From positions 681,391 through 745,390 of the forward strand of contig CAVORW010000003.1 in the NCBI GenBank assembly GCA_963698715.1: 64,000 nucleotides of DNA. Direction: 5' to 3'. Origin of the DNA: CAWHJB01 sp963698715 (lineage in GTDB: Bacteria > Chloroflexota > Anaerolineae > Anaerolineales > UBA4823). How positions within the stretch are numbered: position 1 is the stretch's first letter; the number at the start of each line of letters is the position of its first letter. Below the pieces are notes generated by a model that saw nothing but the letters and a program-made list of their open reading frames with translations, was not told where the DNA came from and searched no databases. Shown piece after piece: positions 1 to 9,077 of this stretch. The position numbers and the translations under genes are program-made.

Positions 1-2201
1 TTTCGTTCTGCTTGATAGAGACGGGCATTTTGGAGAGAAATCGCCAGGGTATGAGTGACCGTTTGAGCTAATTGGATGAACTCGGCATTAATTTTCTTTG
101 GCTGGACAAAATAGAAACCCAGTATCCCCATCGGCTGGTTTTGGTATTTTATCGGCAGCAACATCAAGGCGTGGATATTGTCCTTCTTCATCCAGCTTAG
201 ATGTGGATGCTCAGATTGGTCCATGTCTTCGATGCATGTCGGCGCCAGGATCAGGGATGCAGGCTTGGTTTCGGCGAAATATTCCAGGAACTGTCGTCGA
301 TGGTTTTCTGAAAGATTGAGGGTAATTACTTCGGTCAGATTCAGAGTCTGGTTGTCGATCAGGTAAATCCCACTGGCATCTGCAGATAATAGTTGCTGAC
401 TGGCAGTCAGTATGGCGGGCATTAAGCTCTGCGGCTCGTGGATTTGGACCATTTCGGTCGTAAGCTGGCTGAGGGTCAACAGCTGGCGTTCATACTCATA
501 GCGCTGGGTGACATCCCGAATGCTGCTGACGATAAATGAGGCCTGATTAACTGGGTCCGAGGCGAGGGCCGCTTGCAGCGATAAGGTGATGGTCGATCCA
601 TCTTGTACGGGCTGGTCAAACTCAGTTGTGATCTGGCTGGTGGATAGCTGTTTGCGGCTCTCTTCACTGAGAAAAATTGCCGCCTGATTTGGGGGCAGGA
701 ACGACATGACATTTTTCCCGACAATTTCAGCCGGCTTAAGTCCCACCATATCCGTGATGGTTGGATTGGCATACACGATCCGTCCACGCGTATCGCTGAT
801 CAGCAGCCCATCATGCATGGTCTCTACTGCAGTTTGCAAAATCAATTGCTGGCGTCGGGCTTCCAGGCTTACTAGAGCATAGGCCAGGTCGTCTGCCAGC
901 TCCTGGAGCAGATCAATTTCGTCTTTCTCAAAGGCTTTGACTTGGGCGCTGTAAACACTCAGAATCCCCAGCACCAGCCCGGAATGGCGCATTGGAAATG
1001 TGGCAGATGATGAGAAACCGCTATTGAGCGCGGCTTGCCGCCAGGTAGGAAATGAGTTTTCCTGACGGATATCAGCCAAAAGTGTTTGTTTGCCAGTTCG
1101 AGCGACAGCATAAGCAGGAGTGGCTGGAACCGATCCGGTTCGATCTGGCTGGCTGCTGAACTCAATCAATGTCAATTGATCGGCTTTCTGACCTGCGACC
1201 GCCGCAAGCTGAACGATCGGGAATTCTGAATCCAGGGTTCCAATCCAGACCATAGGATAGCTGCGCCCGATCTCCAGCAACTGGCATGCTTGTTCAAGCA
1301 GTGTTTTGGGGTCTTTAGCACGCACGACCAGCTGGTTAATTTGGCTGAGGGTGCGCAGCAGGCTTTGTTGGTAGCGTGCCTGGGCTTCGAGTTGCAGCCG
1401 GCTGGAAAAAAGGTCCAGAGCTGGTCGTGGGGATTTTGTTGCCGCAGGAAAGAAGCTTTTTACCTTTTGCAGATATATCCAGGCTAAAGGCAGGATTGCC
1501 AGAGCGATAATTGTCTTTGCACTCAGGCTGCCTGCCAGCGTATAGAACCAATTATCCAATCCTTGAAGGCGTAAAAGAGTGAACACCAAAGAATCACACC
1601 ACAAGGAGATAAATATTGCGACGGTAATGGCGATTTTGCTTGGATGGCGGTTAAGAATATTGCTGACCGTTTGATAAGACAGGATCAACACGATCAGATC
1701 CATCATCAATGTGAAAGCAGAAATCATTGAGAGCCGCAGGGCAGGTCCGCCAGGGCTAGCATCAAACGGCCATAGGGCCGGCGGGGTTGGTAGAAATGTA
1801 AGCAGGGATTGCATGATGGCGATCAACAACGACAGGGCTCCAATACCGGCCAGAATATTGCGGGCTTGGGTCGAGTTGTTGGCAATATAAATGAACAGGA
1901 TACCTAAGAGCAAGGGAGGCAGTAAAATCAGGGTGGTGTAAGACAGCTGTTGGATCTGATCCCAAATCTGGATATTGAAGATGCCCAGAAAACGGAATTG
2001 CAGGATAGCCGTGATGCCTCCCAGCAAGAAAAGAGGTGGCGCGAGACCAAACCGCAAGCTGGCCCTGTGTGCGCCCAAAATAGCTGCACTCAGCAGCCAG
2101 ATTGCAGGGAACAAAACCAGCAGGTTCAGATCAGCAAACATCATATATCCACGAAAAATAACAGCCCCGATATAAGTGCTGCTGGTGGGAAGCACCAGCA
2201 T
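1..2201 (-). CDS. Membrane-bound GAF/PAS sensor protein, 3' end outside window
   Basis: The minus strand is open without a stop from about 2201 down to base 1, so the C-terminus, where a kinase or output domain would lie, is missing. The first 230 or so residues form about seven hydrophobic helices. A GAF-like region follows (coding about 1350-920), then a PAS domain (around 840-500, with GLLISDTRGRIVYANP and a closing SIRDVTQRYEYERQL), then a second GAF domain at the window edge. Start choice is open: ATG at 2201 gives MLVLPTSSTYIGAV, while a double ATG at 2144 gives MMFADLNLLVLF; neither has a strong ribosome site. The architecture fits an integral-membrane sensor histidine kinase or diguanylate cyclase, but the output domain is unseen. 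The membrane part was not matched to a named family. Confidence 0.8.
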   Translation of the reverse strand, partial: MLVLPTSSTYIGAVIFRGYMMFADLNLLVLFPAIWLLSAAILGAHRASLRFGLAPPLFLLGGITAILQFRFLGIFNIQIWDQIQQLSYTTLILLPPLLLGILFIYIANNSTQARNILAGIGALSLLIAIMQSLLTFLPTPPALWPFDASPGGPALRLSMISAFTLMMDLIVLILSYQTVSNILNRHPSKIAITVAIFISLWCDSLVFTLLRLQGLDNWFYTLAGSLSAKTIIALAILPLAWIYLQKVKSFFPAATKSPRPALDLFSSRLQLEAQARYQQSLLRTLSQINQLVVRAKDPKTLLEQACQLLEIGRSYPMVWIGTLDSEFPIVQLAAVAGQKADQLTLIEFSSQPDRTGSVPATPAYAVARTGKQTLLADIRQENSFPTWRQAALNSGFSSSATFPMRHSGLVLGILSVYSAQVKAFEKDEIDLLQELADDLAYALVSLEARRQQLILQTAVETMHDGLLISDTRGRIVYANPTITDMVGLKPAEIVGKNVMSFLPPNQAAIFLSEESRKQLSTSQITTEFDQPVQDGSTITLSLQAALASDPVNQASFIVSSIRDVTQRYEYERQLLTLSQLTTEMVQIHEPQSLMPAILTASQQLLSADASGIYLIDNQTLNLTEVITLNLSENHRRQFLEYFAETKPASLILAPTCIEDMDQSEHPHLSWMKKDNIHALMLLPIKYQNQPMGILGFYFVQPKKINAEFIQLAQTVTHTLAISLQNARLYQAER

Positions 2202-2243
2202 GCAGATGCGTGGTTTAGACTTACTCCGAAAACCACCAATCAG

Positions 2244-2272
2244 TTGACTCTGACCCTTGAGCGTGGTAGAAT
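2244..2272 (+). promoter_or_regulatory. Sigma-70 type promoter of tRNA-Glu
   Basis: TTGACT (2244-2249) and TAGAAT (2267-2272) are separated by exactly 17 bp. The -10 box ends 12 bp before the mature tRNA 5' end, which fits a short leader. It also lies just upstream of the divergent minus-strand sensor gene. Confidence 0.7.
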
Positions 2273-2284
2273 TTCCCCGCTCAT

Positions 2285-2357
2285 GCCCCCATCGTCTAGA
2301 GGCCCAGGACGTGGCCCTCTCAAGGCCAAAACAGGGGTTCGAATCCCCTTGGGGGCA
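2285..2357 (+). tRNA. tRNA-Glu (anticodon CTC)
   Basis: The 73-nt sequence folds as a cloverleaf. The acceptor stem is GCCCCCA with TGGGGGC, the anticodon loop is ctCTCaa on a GGCC stem, and the T-arm carries GGTTCGAATCC. Anticodon CTC reads GAG (Glu). The 3' CCA is not encoded. The gene stands alone between its promoter and a terminator. Confidence 0.95.
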
Positions 2358-2383
2358 CAATCAAATAGGACTGTGGCTCGGTT

Positions 2384-2413
2384 AAATCCCTAAGAGGAAT
2401 CTCAGGGATTTTT
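2384..2413 (+). terminator. Rho-independent terminator of tRNA-Glu
   Basis: The arms AAATCCCT (2384-2391) and AGGGATTT (2404-2411) form an 8-bp stem that runs into a T tract. Confidence 0.75.
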
Positions 2414-2698
2414 CTTATTGTACTCCCAGGGCAAGCATCTGTACTTTACAACAATATTAGGTGGCTCCCAAATTTGAGGGTGGCAGGCGTAGCTTCACCC
2501 TCAAACCTGGGCCTTGTCACAGTGGTTCTTAATAATTCAGGCGGGGTGCGCAAAAAGTCTGGTCTCAAGCATTTTCGTGCACCTATCTGCGAGTTATTTG
2601 CCCAGCATATGGACGAGCTGGGATATAATATTAGCAACGCCACGTCAGCTGAAAAAGCCCAGCAGCGTTCCAAGAGCATCATCCAATCACTATAACCC
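2414..2698 (+). other. Leader of the PucR-type regulator gene, with inverted repeat
   Basis: No convincing gene was seen. A perfect 10-bp inverted repeat, TTTGAGGGTG (2473-2482) and CACCCTCAAA (2496-2505), has a 13-nt spacer and could be an operator. TATAAC (2691-2696) lies directly before the regulator's ATG, and no Shine-Dalgarno sequence precedes that ATG. A 73-codon open frame at 2474-2695 resembles nothing I recognise and is not called. Confidence 0.35.
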
Positions 2699-4357
2699 AT
2701 GCAACTTACGATTGAAATTGCATTAAAAGAAATCGCTATCCTGTCGCGAGCAGAAGTCGTTGCGGGTGGGAATGGCCTGTCGCGGCCGCTGCACTGGACG
2801 CATATCGTCGAGCTGCCAGATGTCATGCCCTGGGTTCGGAAAGGTGATCTGCTGCTAACGACTGCCTATTCCCTCAAGGACGACCCAGAAGCACAGGCCA
2901 GGCTGATCCCTGATCTGGCCAGTAAAGGACTGGCGGGTATGGTTGTAGCACTTGGCCCATATTTTTCGAGTGTCCCGGAAGTGATGATTGAGGTCGCCAA
3001 CCAGCTGGATTTCCCAATCCTGACTTTGCCATGGGAGGTGCCGTTTGTTGAAGTGACCCAGGCCATCCATGAGCAAATCGTTTCCGAACAATACCGCCTG
3101 ATTGCCGAATCGCTGTATATCCATAAGCAGCTGACAAACCTGGTGTTGGAAGGCAAAGGGTTTGAAGACCTGGTCGCCACCCTGGCCAATTTGCTCAATC
3201 GCTCGGTAACGATTGAAGATGCTTCCCTGAGGGTGCTGGCGCATGCCTCGCCGGGTTTGGTGGATGAGATGCGCCGGCGCAGCATCTCTGAGGGACAAAC
3301 TCCCCAAGAGCTGGTTGATTATCTGGAAGCCAAGGGTTTGTTTGCGAGCCTGCGGCGTGAGCCTAAGCCGCATTATGTTCCGAGCATACCCGAAATGGGG
3401 ATGACCCTGGAGCGCTTGATCGCCCCTATCCTGGTTGGCGCCCAGCTATTTGGATATGTATGGATTATCGCGACTGAAGGCAGCTTGACCGAGCTGGATT
3501 TCATCACGATCGAACGGGTTGCAACCGTTGCAGCCCTGACTTTTACCCGACAGCAGGCCATCTTTGAAGCCGAGCAGCGCCTGAAAGCCAACCTGCTCGA
3601 CAATTTGTTGGACCTGGATCCCTATTACGATATTCGCCGGCTGACCGATACCCTCCGGCAGTTGGGCATCCAGCGAGGTTACCACCTGCTGATCCTGGAA
3701 GCAAGCACCCAGGCTTCAGAGACGACCATCCAGGACCCACTGCAGACGCCGCGCATGGCCCAAGCAATCGAGCGTGTGACCGTCGAGTACGGCGCCCAGT
3801 CTACTGTGATCCAGCGAAGCCAGCGATTAATCGTTCTGTTGGGCATTCCAGAACCACAACGGGCGGCAAACCTGGCCAATTCCATTTTGGAACTGTTCCA
3901 GAATCAGAATGTTATGGTGGTTGGTGGATTAAGCAGTGTGTCAAACGAAGCTTCTGGCTTGCGGCGTTGTTATAAGGAAGCCAGCGAAGCCCTGCGGCTG
4001 GGCAGCGCCATGTCGATCCGCCAACCCCAGGTCTGGCGTTTCGGAGACCTGGGCCTCTTGCACTGGCTGAGCAACTTGCCACCAGAGATCTTGGCTGCCA
4101 ACCGATACTACAGCGTTGTGCGGGCGATCTATGCCGAGGATTTGGCCCATGGCAGCAATTTATTGATTACAATTGAAACCTTGCTGGAAAAGCAAGGTAA
4201 TAAGCAAAAGGCAGCTCAGGCGCTGTTTATTCATCGCAATACCCTCAGCCAGCGTCTTACAAAGATCAGCGATATCTGGGGGATTGATCTGGATGACTCC
4301 TTTACTTTAATCAACTTGCATATAGCCATTAAAGAATGGCGATTGAGCCGGGGATAA
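2699..4357 (+). CDS. PucR-family transcriptional regulator
   Basis: 552 aa. The N-terminal PucR domain (about residues 8-125) opens with LSRAEVVAGGNGLSRPLHW and contains VRKGDLLLTTAYSL. A central CdaR/GGDEF-like region and GAF-like stretch follows (about 160-430). The C-terminal PucR helix-turn-helix (about 485-545) carries the family signature IHRNTLSQRLTKI. Members regulate purine, polyamine, GABA or proline use in other bacteria. The gene heads the polyamine-type transport and catabolic cluster and is separated from it by a strong terminator, so it is probably its regulator (inference). The start lacks a ribosome site, but the protein begins where the domain normally does. Confidence 0.9.
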   Translation: MQLTIEIALKEIAILSRAEVVAGGNGLSRPLHWTHIVELPDVMPWVRKGDLLLTTAYSLKDDPEAQARLIPDLASKGLAGMVVALGPYFSSVPEVMIEVANQLDFPILTLPWEVPFVEVTQAIHEQIVSEQYRLIAESLYIHKQLTNLVLEGKGFEDLVATLANLLNRSVTIEDASLRVLAHASPGLVDEMRRRSISEGQTPQELVDYLEAKGLFASLRREPKPHYVPSIPEMGMTLERLIAPILVGAQLFGYVWIIATEGSLTELDFITIERVATVAALTFTRQQAIFEAEQRLKANLLDNLLDLDPYYDIRRLTDTLRQLGIQRGYHLLILEASTQASETTIQDPLQTPRMAQAIERVTVEYGAQSTVIQRSQRLIVLLGIPEPQRAANLANSILELFQNQNVMVVGGLSSVSNEASGLRRCYKEASEALRLGSAMSIRQPQVWRFGDLGLLHWLSNLPPEILAANRYYSVVRAIYAEDLAHGSNLLITIETLLEKQGNKQKAAQALFIHRNTLSQRLTKISDIWGIDLDDSFTLINLHIAIKEWRLSRG

Positions 4358-4365
4358 TCGTCTTG

Positions 4366-4394
4366 GAGACTGTGCACTTTGCACAGTCTCTTTT
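4366..4394 (+). terminator. Rho-independent terminator after the PucR-type gene
   Basis: A perfect 11-bp stem, GAGACTGTGCA (4366-4376) with TGCACAGTCTC (4380-4390), has a 3-nt loop and is followed by TTTTAT. Confidence 0.9.
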
Positions 4395-4546
4395 ATATGA
4401 AAGGCGTACAAATTGCCGTTTACAGTCTGCAGGTCCTCAGTGTATAAAAGGATTTAGGCTGGATCGGGTAATCCGTTTAATATCCATCAACCATTCCATT
4501 TCCCCACCCGACGGATTGCCTTGCAGGTTTCCGTAGGTCAAGTGCA

Positions 4547-4870
4547 ATGGGTGTTGATGCAGGATTGTCAGGCGGACTCGACTTCGACCGGTTAATAGGG
4601 GAGCTCTCCCGACTGCAAGTGCGCTATCCCAAGCTGCTTCACCATCTCAGCCGAAGTGAAGATTCCATCTATATCTGGTATTTTATTGAAGACTTAGCCA
4701 TTGAATGTGTTCGAGTCCTGGGTGATATGGGGATCCAGGCTAAGCATAATTTTGGCAATGCGAAGGCGGTTCAAATACCTTTGGCTGGATCGATTCCGGA
4801 AGAGGGCCAAAACCTGCTTCTCTCTACGCTCGAGAAGTATCTCAACCGCTGTGCAGCCGGCAACCTTTAA
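4547..4870 (+). CDS. Small hypothetical protein
   Basis: 107 aa, not recognised. It is soluble, with alternating acidic and hydrophobic stretches, and has no signal peptide or Cys motif. No clear ribosome site precedes the ATG. It sits 77 bp before the transporter operon on the same strand. It may be a real small gene or a chance frame; a later start is also possible. Confidence 0.4.
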   Translation: MGVDAGLSGGLDFDRLIGELSRLQVRYPKLLHHLSRSEDSIYIWYFIEDLAIECVRVLGDMGIQAKHNFGNAKAVQIPLAGSIPEEGQNLLLSTLEKYLNRCAAGNL

Positions 4871-4947
4871 ACCCGGTAAGCTAGTCAGGCCATATGAGCC
4901 TGGCGTGGTCTCCTATTTGGATTGAAAAATGGATATGGGAGAACTAC

Positions 4948-6045
4948 ATGGAGCATGAATTTTCAGTAGAACTTCGCCAGGTCGTAAAGAAGTTTGGAGA
5001 AGTCGTCGCGGTCGATCACGTTTCGCTCCAAATTCAAGAGGGGGAGTTCTTCTCCCTGCTGGGACCAAGTGGCTGCGGAAAAACAACGACTCTGAGAATA
5101 ATCGCAGGATTTGAAATGCCCACCTCCGGGCAAATCCTGATTCGAGGTGAGCCGCAAGGTTACCTGCCGCCGTTTAAGCGACCGGTTAACACAGTTTTCC
5201 AGCATTACGCTCTCTTTCCACATATGAATGTCAATCAGAACGTAGCTTTCGGCCTTGAGATGCAGGGGCTGTCCCGTATAGAGGTCCAGCAGCGGGTAGG
5301 GGAAGCCTTGGAAATGGTCGCCCTGAAGGGGATGGGCCGCCGTCGGCCGAAACAGCTTTCCGGCGGGCAACAGCAGCGGGTTGCCTTGGCCCGCGCCCTG
5401 GTGAATCGACCTAAAGTATTGCTGCTCGATGAGCCTTTGGGAGCACTGGATTTAAAACTGCGCAAAGCGATGCAGGTTGAACTGAAGAATTTGCAGGACC
5501 AGGTAGGCCTGACATTTATTTATGTTACCCACGATCAGGAAGAGGCCCTGGCGATGTCTGACCGTATCGCAGTCATGCACAATGGCCGGGTGCTGCAGCT
5601 GGGGGGCGCGGAGGAGATTTACGAGGCTCCCAACAGCAGCTTTGTGGCAAATTTTATTGGCGAGTCGAACTTCATCATAGGAACAGTCCGAAGAATTGGG
5701 CCCCCGGTGGAGCTGGATATTCAGAGTCCCGAGCCGCTGTATGCCGACTGGGCGGAAGAAGGGATTCGGGTTGGTGATCGGGCTACTCTGGCGATCCGCC
5801 CAGAGAAGGTCCGCATTTACCCGGTCGGGCAGGCGCCTGCTTACCCGGAGATGACCCACGCCAGCGGGCGCGTGGAGCAGTTGATCTATATTGGCATCGA
5901 TACACGCTACGTGATTCGGCTCACTCAGGACGCAAGTATGATTGTGCGGCTGCCAAATAACATCCCAGGCGCCAGCCAGTTTAAGATCAACGATTTGGTT
6001 GAACTTCGCTGGGATCGGGCGCATGCCCGCATCTTGAAGGAGTAG
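4948..6045 (+). CDS. potA: Spermidine/putrescine-type ABC transporter ATPase
   Basis: 365 aa from the ATG at 4948, which follows GGGAG at normal spacing; the longer frame from 4894 adds an unlikely Trp-rich leader. It powers uptake through the PotB/PotC channel. It has Walker A GPSGCGKTT, signature LSGGQQQRVALARAL, Walker B LLLDEPLGALD and the H-loop YVTHDQEEAL. A C-terminal TOBE domain (about residues 265-360) contains LAIRPEKVRIYP. The length is normal for PotA/FbpC/MalK-like ATPases. PotB starts 3 bp after the stop, so the two are one transcription unit. The exact ligand cannot be read from the ATPase. Confidence 0.93.
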   Translation: MEHEFSVELRQVVKKFGEVVAVDHVSLQIQEGEFFSLLGPSGCGKTTTLRIIAGFEMPTSGQILIRGEPQGYLPPFKRPVNTVFQHYALFPHMNVNQNVAFGLEMQGLSRIEVQQRVGEALEMVALKGMGRRRPKQLSGGQQQRVALARALVNRPKVLLLDEPLGALDLKLRKAMQVELKNLQDQVGLTFIYVTHDQEEALAMSDRIAVMHNGRVLQLGGAEEIYEAPNSSFVANFIGESNFIIGTVRRIGPPVELDIQSPEPLYADWAEEGIRVGDRATLAIRPEKVRIYPVGQAPAYPEMTHASGRVEQLIYIGIDTRYVIRLTQDASMIVRLPNNIPGASQFKINDLVELRWDRAHARILKE

Positions 6046-6048
6046 CCA

Positions 6049-6912
6049 ATGCAACAGACCTTGAGACAGTATCCGGCACTGCGGGCCTGGCTTCTGCTGC
6101 TGCCAGCAGGCCTGTATCTGCTGGTGTTCTTCCTGGCTCCGCTGGCGATTGTGCTGGTCTATAGTTTCCTGGAGCGAGGAACTTACGGTGGCGTGATCTA
6201 TTCCTTCACCCTCGAGAATTTTCTGCGGGTATTCGACACGTTGTATTTTGGCACCTTCTTGCGGTCAGTGTATATTGCGATCCTAACAACCCTGGTATGT
6301 CTGGCGCTGGGATTCCCTATGGCCTGGTTCATCGTCTCACGTCCCCGTCGACAGCGAAATTTGCTTTTGCTGGCGTTGATGATCCCTTTTTGGACCAACT
6401 TTCTGATCCGAACTTACGCCTGGCTGACGCTGCTGCGGACCAATACCGGGATGATCAATGTTTCGCTGCTTTCAGTAGGTCTCATTAACAAACCTTTACC
6501 TCTTTTTGGTAATGATTTTGCCATTGTTCTGGGCCTGGTTTATGGCTGGCTGCCGGAGATGGTCCTGCCGATTTACGCAGCCCTGGACCGGCTGGATCGT
6601 GGCCTGATTGAAGCCGCCCATGACCTGTATGCCACCAAGCTGCAGGTGCTGCGCAGAATTATCTGGCCGTTAGCGATTCCTGGGGTCGTGGCTGGTGGCA
6701 TGTTGGTATTCATTCCCTCCTTGGGGGCATTTGTTACCCCGGCCATTCTGGGGGGTGGAAAATCATTGATGATTGGAAATATCATCAGCAACCAGTTCCT
6801 GGCGGCGCATGATTGGCCGTTTGGCTCGGCCTTATCAGCGCTGATGATGGTCTTCATGCTGGCGGCGACCCTGATCTATTTCCGGTCAACCAATCGACAG
6901 GGAGGCCTCTGA
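6049..6912 (+). CDS. potB: Polyamine-type ABC transporter permease
   Basis: 287 aa with about six transmembrane helices. The EAA loop that docks on the ATPase reads EAAHDLYATKLQVLRRI. The N-terminal hydrophobic helix (LLLLPAGLYLLVFFLAPLA) and the segment ending in PFWTNFLIRTYAW are typical of PotB. The stop TGA (6910-6912) shares one base with the potC start, which implies translational coupling. Confidence 0.93.
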   Translation: MQQTLRQYPALRAWLLLLPAGLYLLVFFLAPLAIVLVYSFLERGTYGGVIYSFTLENFLRVFDTLYFGTFLRSVYIAILTTLVCLALGFPMAWFIVSRPRRQRNLLLLALMIPFWTNFLIRTYAWLTLLRTNTGMINVSLLSVGLINKPLPLFGNDFAIVLGLVYGWLPEMVLPIYAALDRLDRGLIEAAHDLYATKLQVLRRIIWPLAIPGVVAGGMLVFIPSLGAFVTPAILGGGKSLMIGNIISNQFLAAHDWPFGSALSALMMVFMLAATLIYFRSTNRQGGL

Positions 6913-7844
6913 TGAACAGCAGTCAGGCAATCCCTCGCCTTCAAGTCGAAGAAAGGCCTTATAAACGGTTGCCCGAAACGCGGGCCAGTCGTTTTGCTCG
7001 CTGGAATAAGCGACTTTCGCAGGCGGGCCTGACGGGTTATGGCATCCTGGGCTACTTATTCCTGTATTTGCCAATCATTATTCTGGTGATCTTTTCATTT
7101 AATGACTCGCGCTCAACTGCCCAATGGGCGGGTTTCAGCACTCGCTGGTATGTTGAAATGTTCCAGGACAGCCAGATCATCCTCTCCCTGTGGAACAGCC
7201 TGTTCGTCGCCATCGTTTCAACTGTAATTTCAACCGTGTTCGGTACGCTGGCAGCCATGGGGATGGAGCGCTACCGGTTTACCGGGCAGCTGGCTATGGA
7301 CGCAGTGCTCTATTTACCTATCATCATCCCGGATATCGCCATGGCTATCATGCTGCTTCTGTTTTTGAATTTGAGCGGGATAGGCTTTGAAACCTGGCGG
7401 ATCAATTTCTTTGGGGTCAGCCTGACAGTTCCTTTTTCGGTCATCATCGGGCATGTGGCGTTCAACATTTCCTTTGTGGCAGTGGTAGTGCGAGCCCGGT
7501 TGGCGCAGATGGATCGGACCCTGGAGGAGGCAGCCCAGGATTTGTATGCGGATACCTGGCAGACATTCCGGCGGGTGACATTGCCGCTGATGATGCCCGG
7601 GATTATTGGTGGAGCACTGTTGGCCTTCACTCTTTCCCTGGATGATTTTGTTATTACGTTCTTTACCAGCGGGGCAGGTTTTAATACTCTGCCTGTGCGG
7701 GTTTTTGGCATGATTAAAAAGGGTGTGACCCCCAAGATTAACGCAGTCTCGACGCTGATGCTGGGCTTTTCGCTGGTGTTGATCGTGGTCTCACTTGTTT
7801 TTCGGCGAGGAGGTGATGACGGCAAAATTGATATTGGCCTGTAA
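6912..7844 (+). CDS. potC: Polyamine-type ABC transporter permease
   Basis: 310 aa from the ATG at 6912, preceded by GGAGG at 6901; an in-frame upstream start at 6813 would overlap potB by about 100 bp and is not preferred. It has six transmembrane helices. The EAA loop reads EEAAQDLYADTWQTFRRV. It pairs with PotB as the second channel subunit. The N-terminal 45 residues are hydrophilic and longer than usual. Confidence 0.92.
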   Translation: MNSSQAIPRLQVEERPYKRLPETRASRFARWNKRLSQAGLTGYGILGYLFLYLPIIILVIFSFNDSRSTAQWAGFSTRWYVEMFQDSQIILSLWNSLFVAIVSTVISTVFGTLAAMGMERYRFTGQLAMDAVLYLPIIIPDIAMAIMLLLFLNLSGIGFETWRINFFGVSLTVPFSVIIGHVAFNISFVAVVVRARLAQMDRTLEEAAQDLYADTWQTFRRVTLPLMMPGIIGGALLAFTLSLDDFVITFFTSGAGFNTLPVRVFGMIKKGVTPKINAVSTLMLGFSLVLIVVSLVFRRGGDDGKIDIGL

Positions 7845-7887
7845 ACAGGTTCATTCAAATAGATTCTAGTCAAAAAGGAGGATGGAA

Positions 7888-9012
7888 ATGAAGAGTCGTT
7901 CCTGGCTGTGCTGGCTGGTGATTCTGGCAGTTTTCAGCCTGGCGCTGACCGCTTGTGGTGGTGCAACTCCTGCCCCCACCGAGGCGACTTCCCAGGAAGA
8001 ACCAGTGGATTCAGGCATGCTTAAGCCAGCTGCTGAGATTGTGATCTATCACTGGTCGGAATATATCGATCCTGAGATATACAGCCTGTTCGAGGCTGAA
8101 TTTGGGATCACCATCGTTGAAGATAATTTTTCGAACAATGAAGAACTGCTGGCGAAATTACAAGGTGGGGCATCTGGCTATGCCCTCATCATACCTTCGG
8201 ATTATACGGTAAGCATTATGAAGGAAGAAGGCCTGCTGGCCAAACTGGACCATGCCAATATCCCAAATCTTGCCAACCTTTCCGAGCAGTTTCAGAATGT
8301 GCCATATGACCCTGGCAATGAATTTTGTGCACCCTATCAATGGGGAACGACCGGGATCGGTTACCTGGCCGATCAGGTAGACGAACCTACCAGCTGGTCG
8401 GTCATCTTTAATCCCGACCCTGCCTCACCTGCTTACGGGCGCACAACCATGCTGGATGACGTGCGCGAGTCGTTTGCGGCCGCCCTGGTCTTCTTGGGGT
8501 ACGATATCAACACCACTGACCAGGCTCAATTGGAAGAGGCCAAACAGCTTTTAATCCGGGCCAAGCCTGGGTTGGCAGGCTACGACAGCGACACTTTCGA
8601 GGATCAGGTTGCCTCAGGTGAAAATCTGATGGCACATGGCTGGAATGGCGATTTCCTGATTGCCCAGGAGCAGAATGAAAACCTGGCCTACGTTGTGCCC
8701 GATGAAGGCGGCGTGATCTGGGTGGATAATATCTGCATCCCTGTCACCGTCAGTCCAGAAGAGAAACTGGCGGGTGAAATGTTCATCGACTTTTTGCTGC
8801 GCCCGGATATCGGGGCATTGCTCTCAGAATACAATTATTATGCCAGCCCAAATCAGGCAGCGGAAGCCGCCCTGGGGGAAGATTTCCTAAACGATCCGGC
8901 AGTCTACCCTACGGAGGAAGTCAGAAGCCGGCTGCAGTATATCGAGCCGGTAGGTGAAGCAGAATCCATTTATCAGCGGATGTGGGATGAAATAAAGGCC
9001 TCCACACAGTAA
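7888..9012 (+). CDS. potD: Polyamine-type substrate-binding lipoprotein
   Basis: 374 aa. The ATG at 7888 is preferred over 7882 because AAAGGAGG ends 7 nt upstream. The signal peptide ends in the lipobox LTAC, with the lipidated Cys at residue 23. The mature protein starts with a short Thr/Pro/Glu spacer and then VIYHWSEYIDPEIYSLFEAE, the usual opening of PotD/PotF proteins. It captures ligand outside the membrane for PotBC. The polyamine assignment rests on family resemblance; other cationic amino compounds are possible. Confidence 0.9.
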   Translation: MKSRSWLCWLVILAVFSLALTACGGATPAPTEATSQEEPVDSGMLKPAAEIVIYHWSEYIDPEIYSLFEAEFGITIVEDNFSNNEELLAKLQGGASGYALIIPSDYTVSIMKEEGLLAKLDHANIPNLANLSEQFQNVPYDPGNEFCAPYQWGTTGIGYLADQVDEPTSWSVIFNPDPASPAYGRTTMLDDVRESFAAALVFLGYDINTTDQAQLEEAKQLLIRAKPGLAGYDSDTFEDQVASGENLMAHGWNGDFLIAQEQNENLAYVVPDEGGVIWVDNICIPVTVSPEEKLAGEMFIDFLLRPDIGALLSEYNYYASPNQAAEAALGEDFLNDPAVYPTEEVRSRLQYIEPVGEAESIYQRMWDEIKASTQ

Positions 9013-9077
9013 GCTGTATCAATGCGAGGTGTGCCGGGCCAAATCCGATCGCGCACCTCGCATGAAAGGACGGGTGT

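Noticed and set aside
2474..2695. 73-codon ORF before the PucR-type gene
   Set aside because: Starts inside the inverted repeat, no ribosome site, no resemblance to known proteins.
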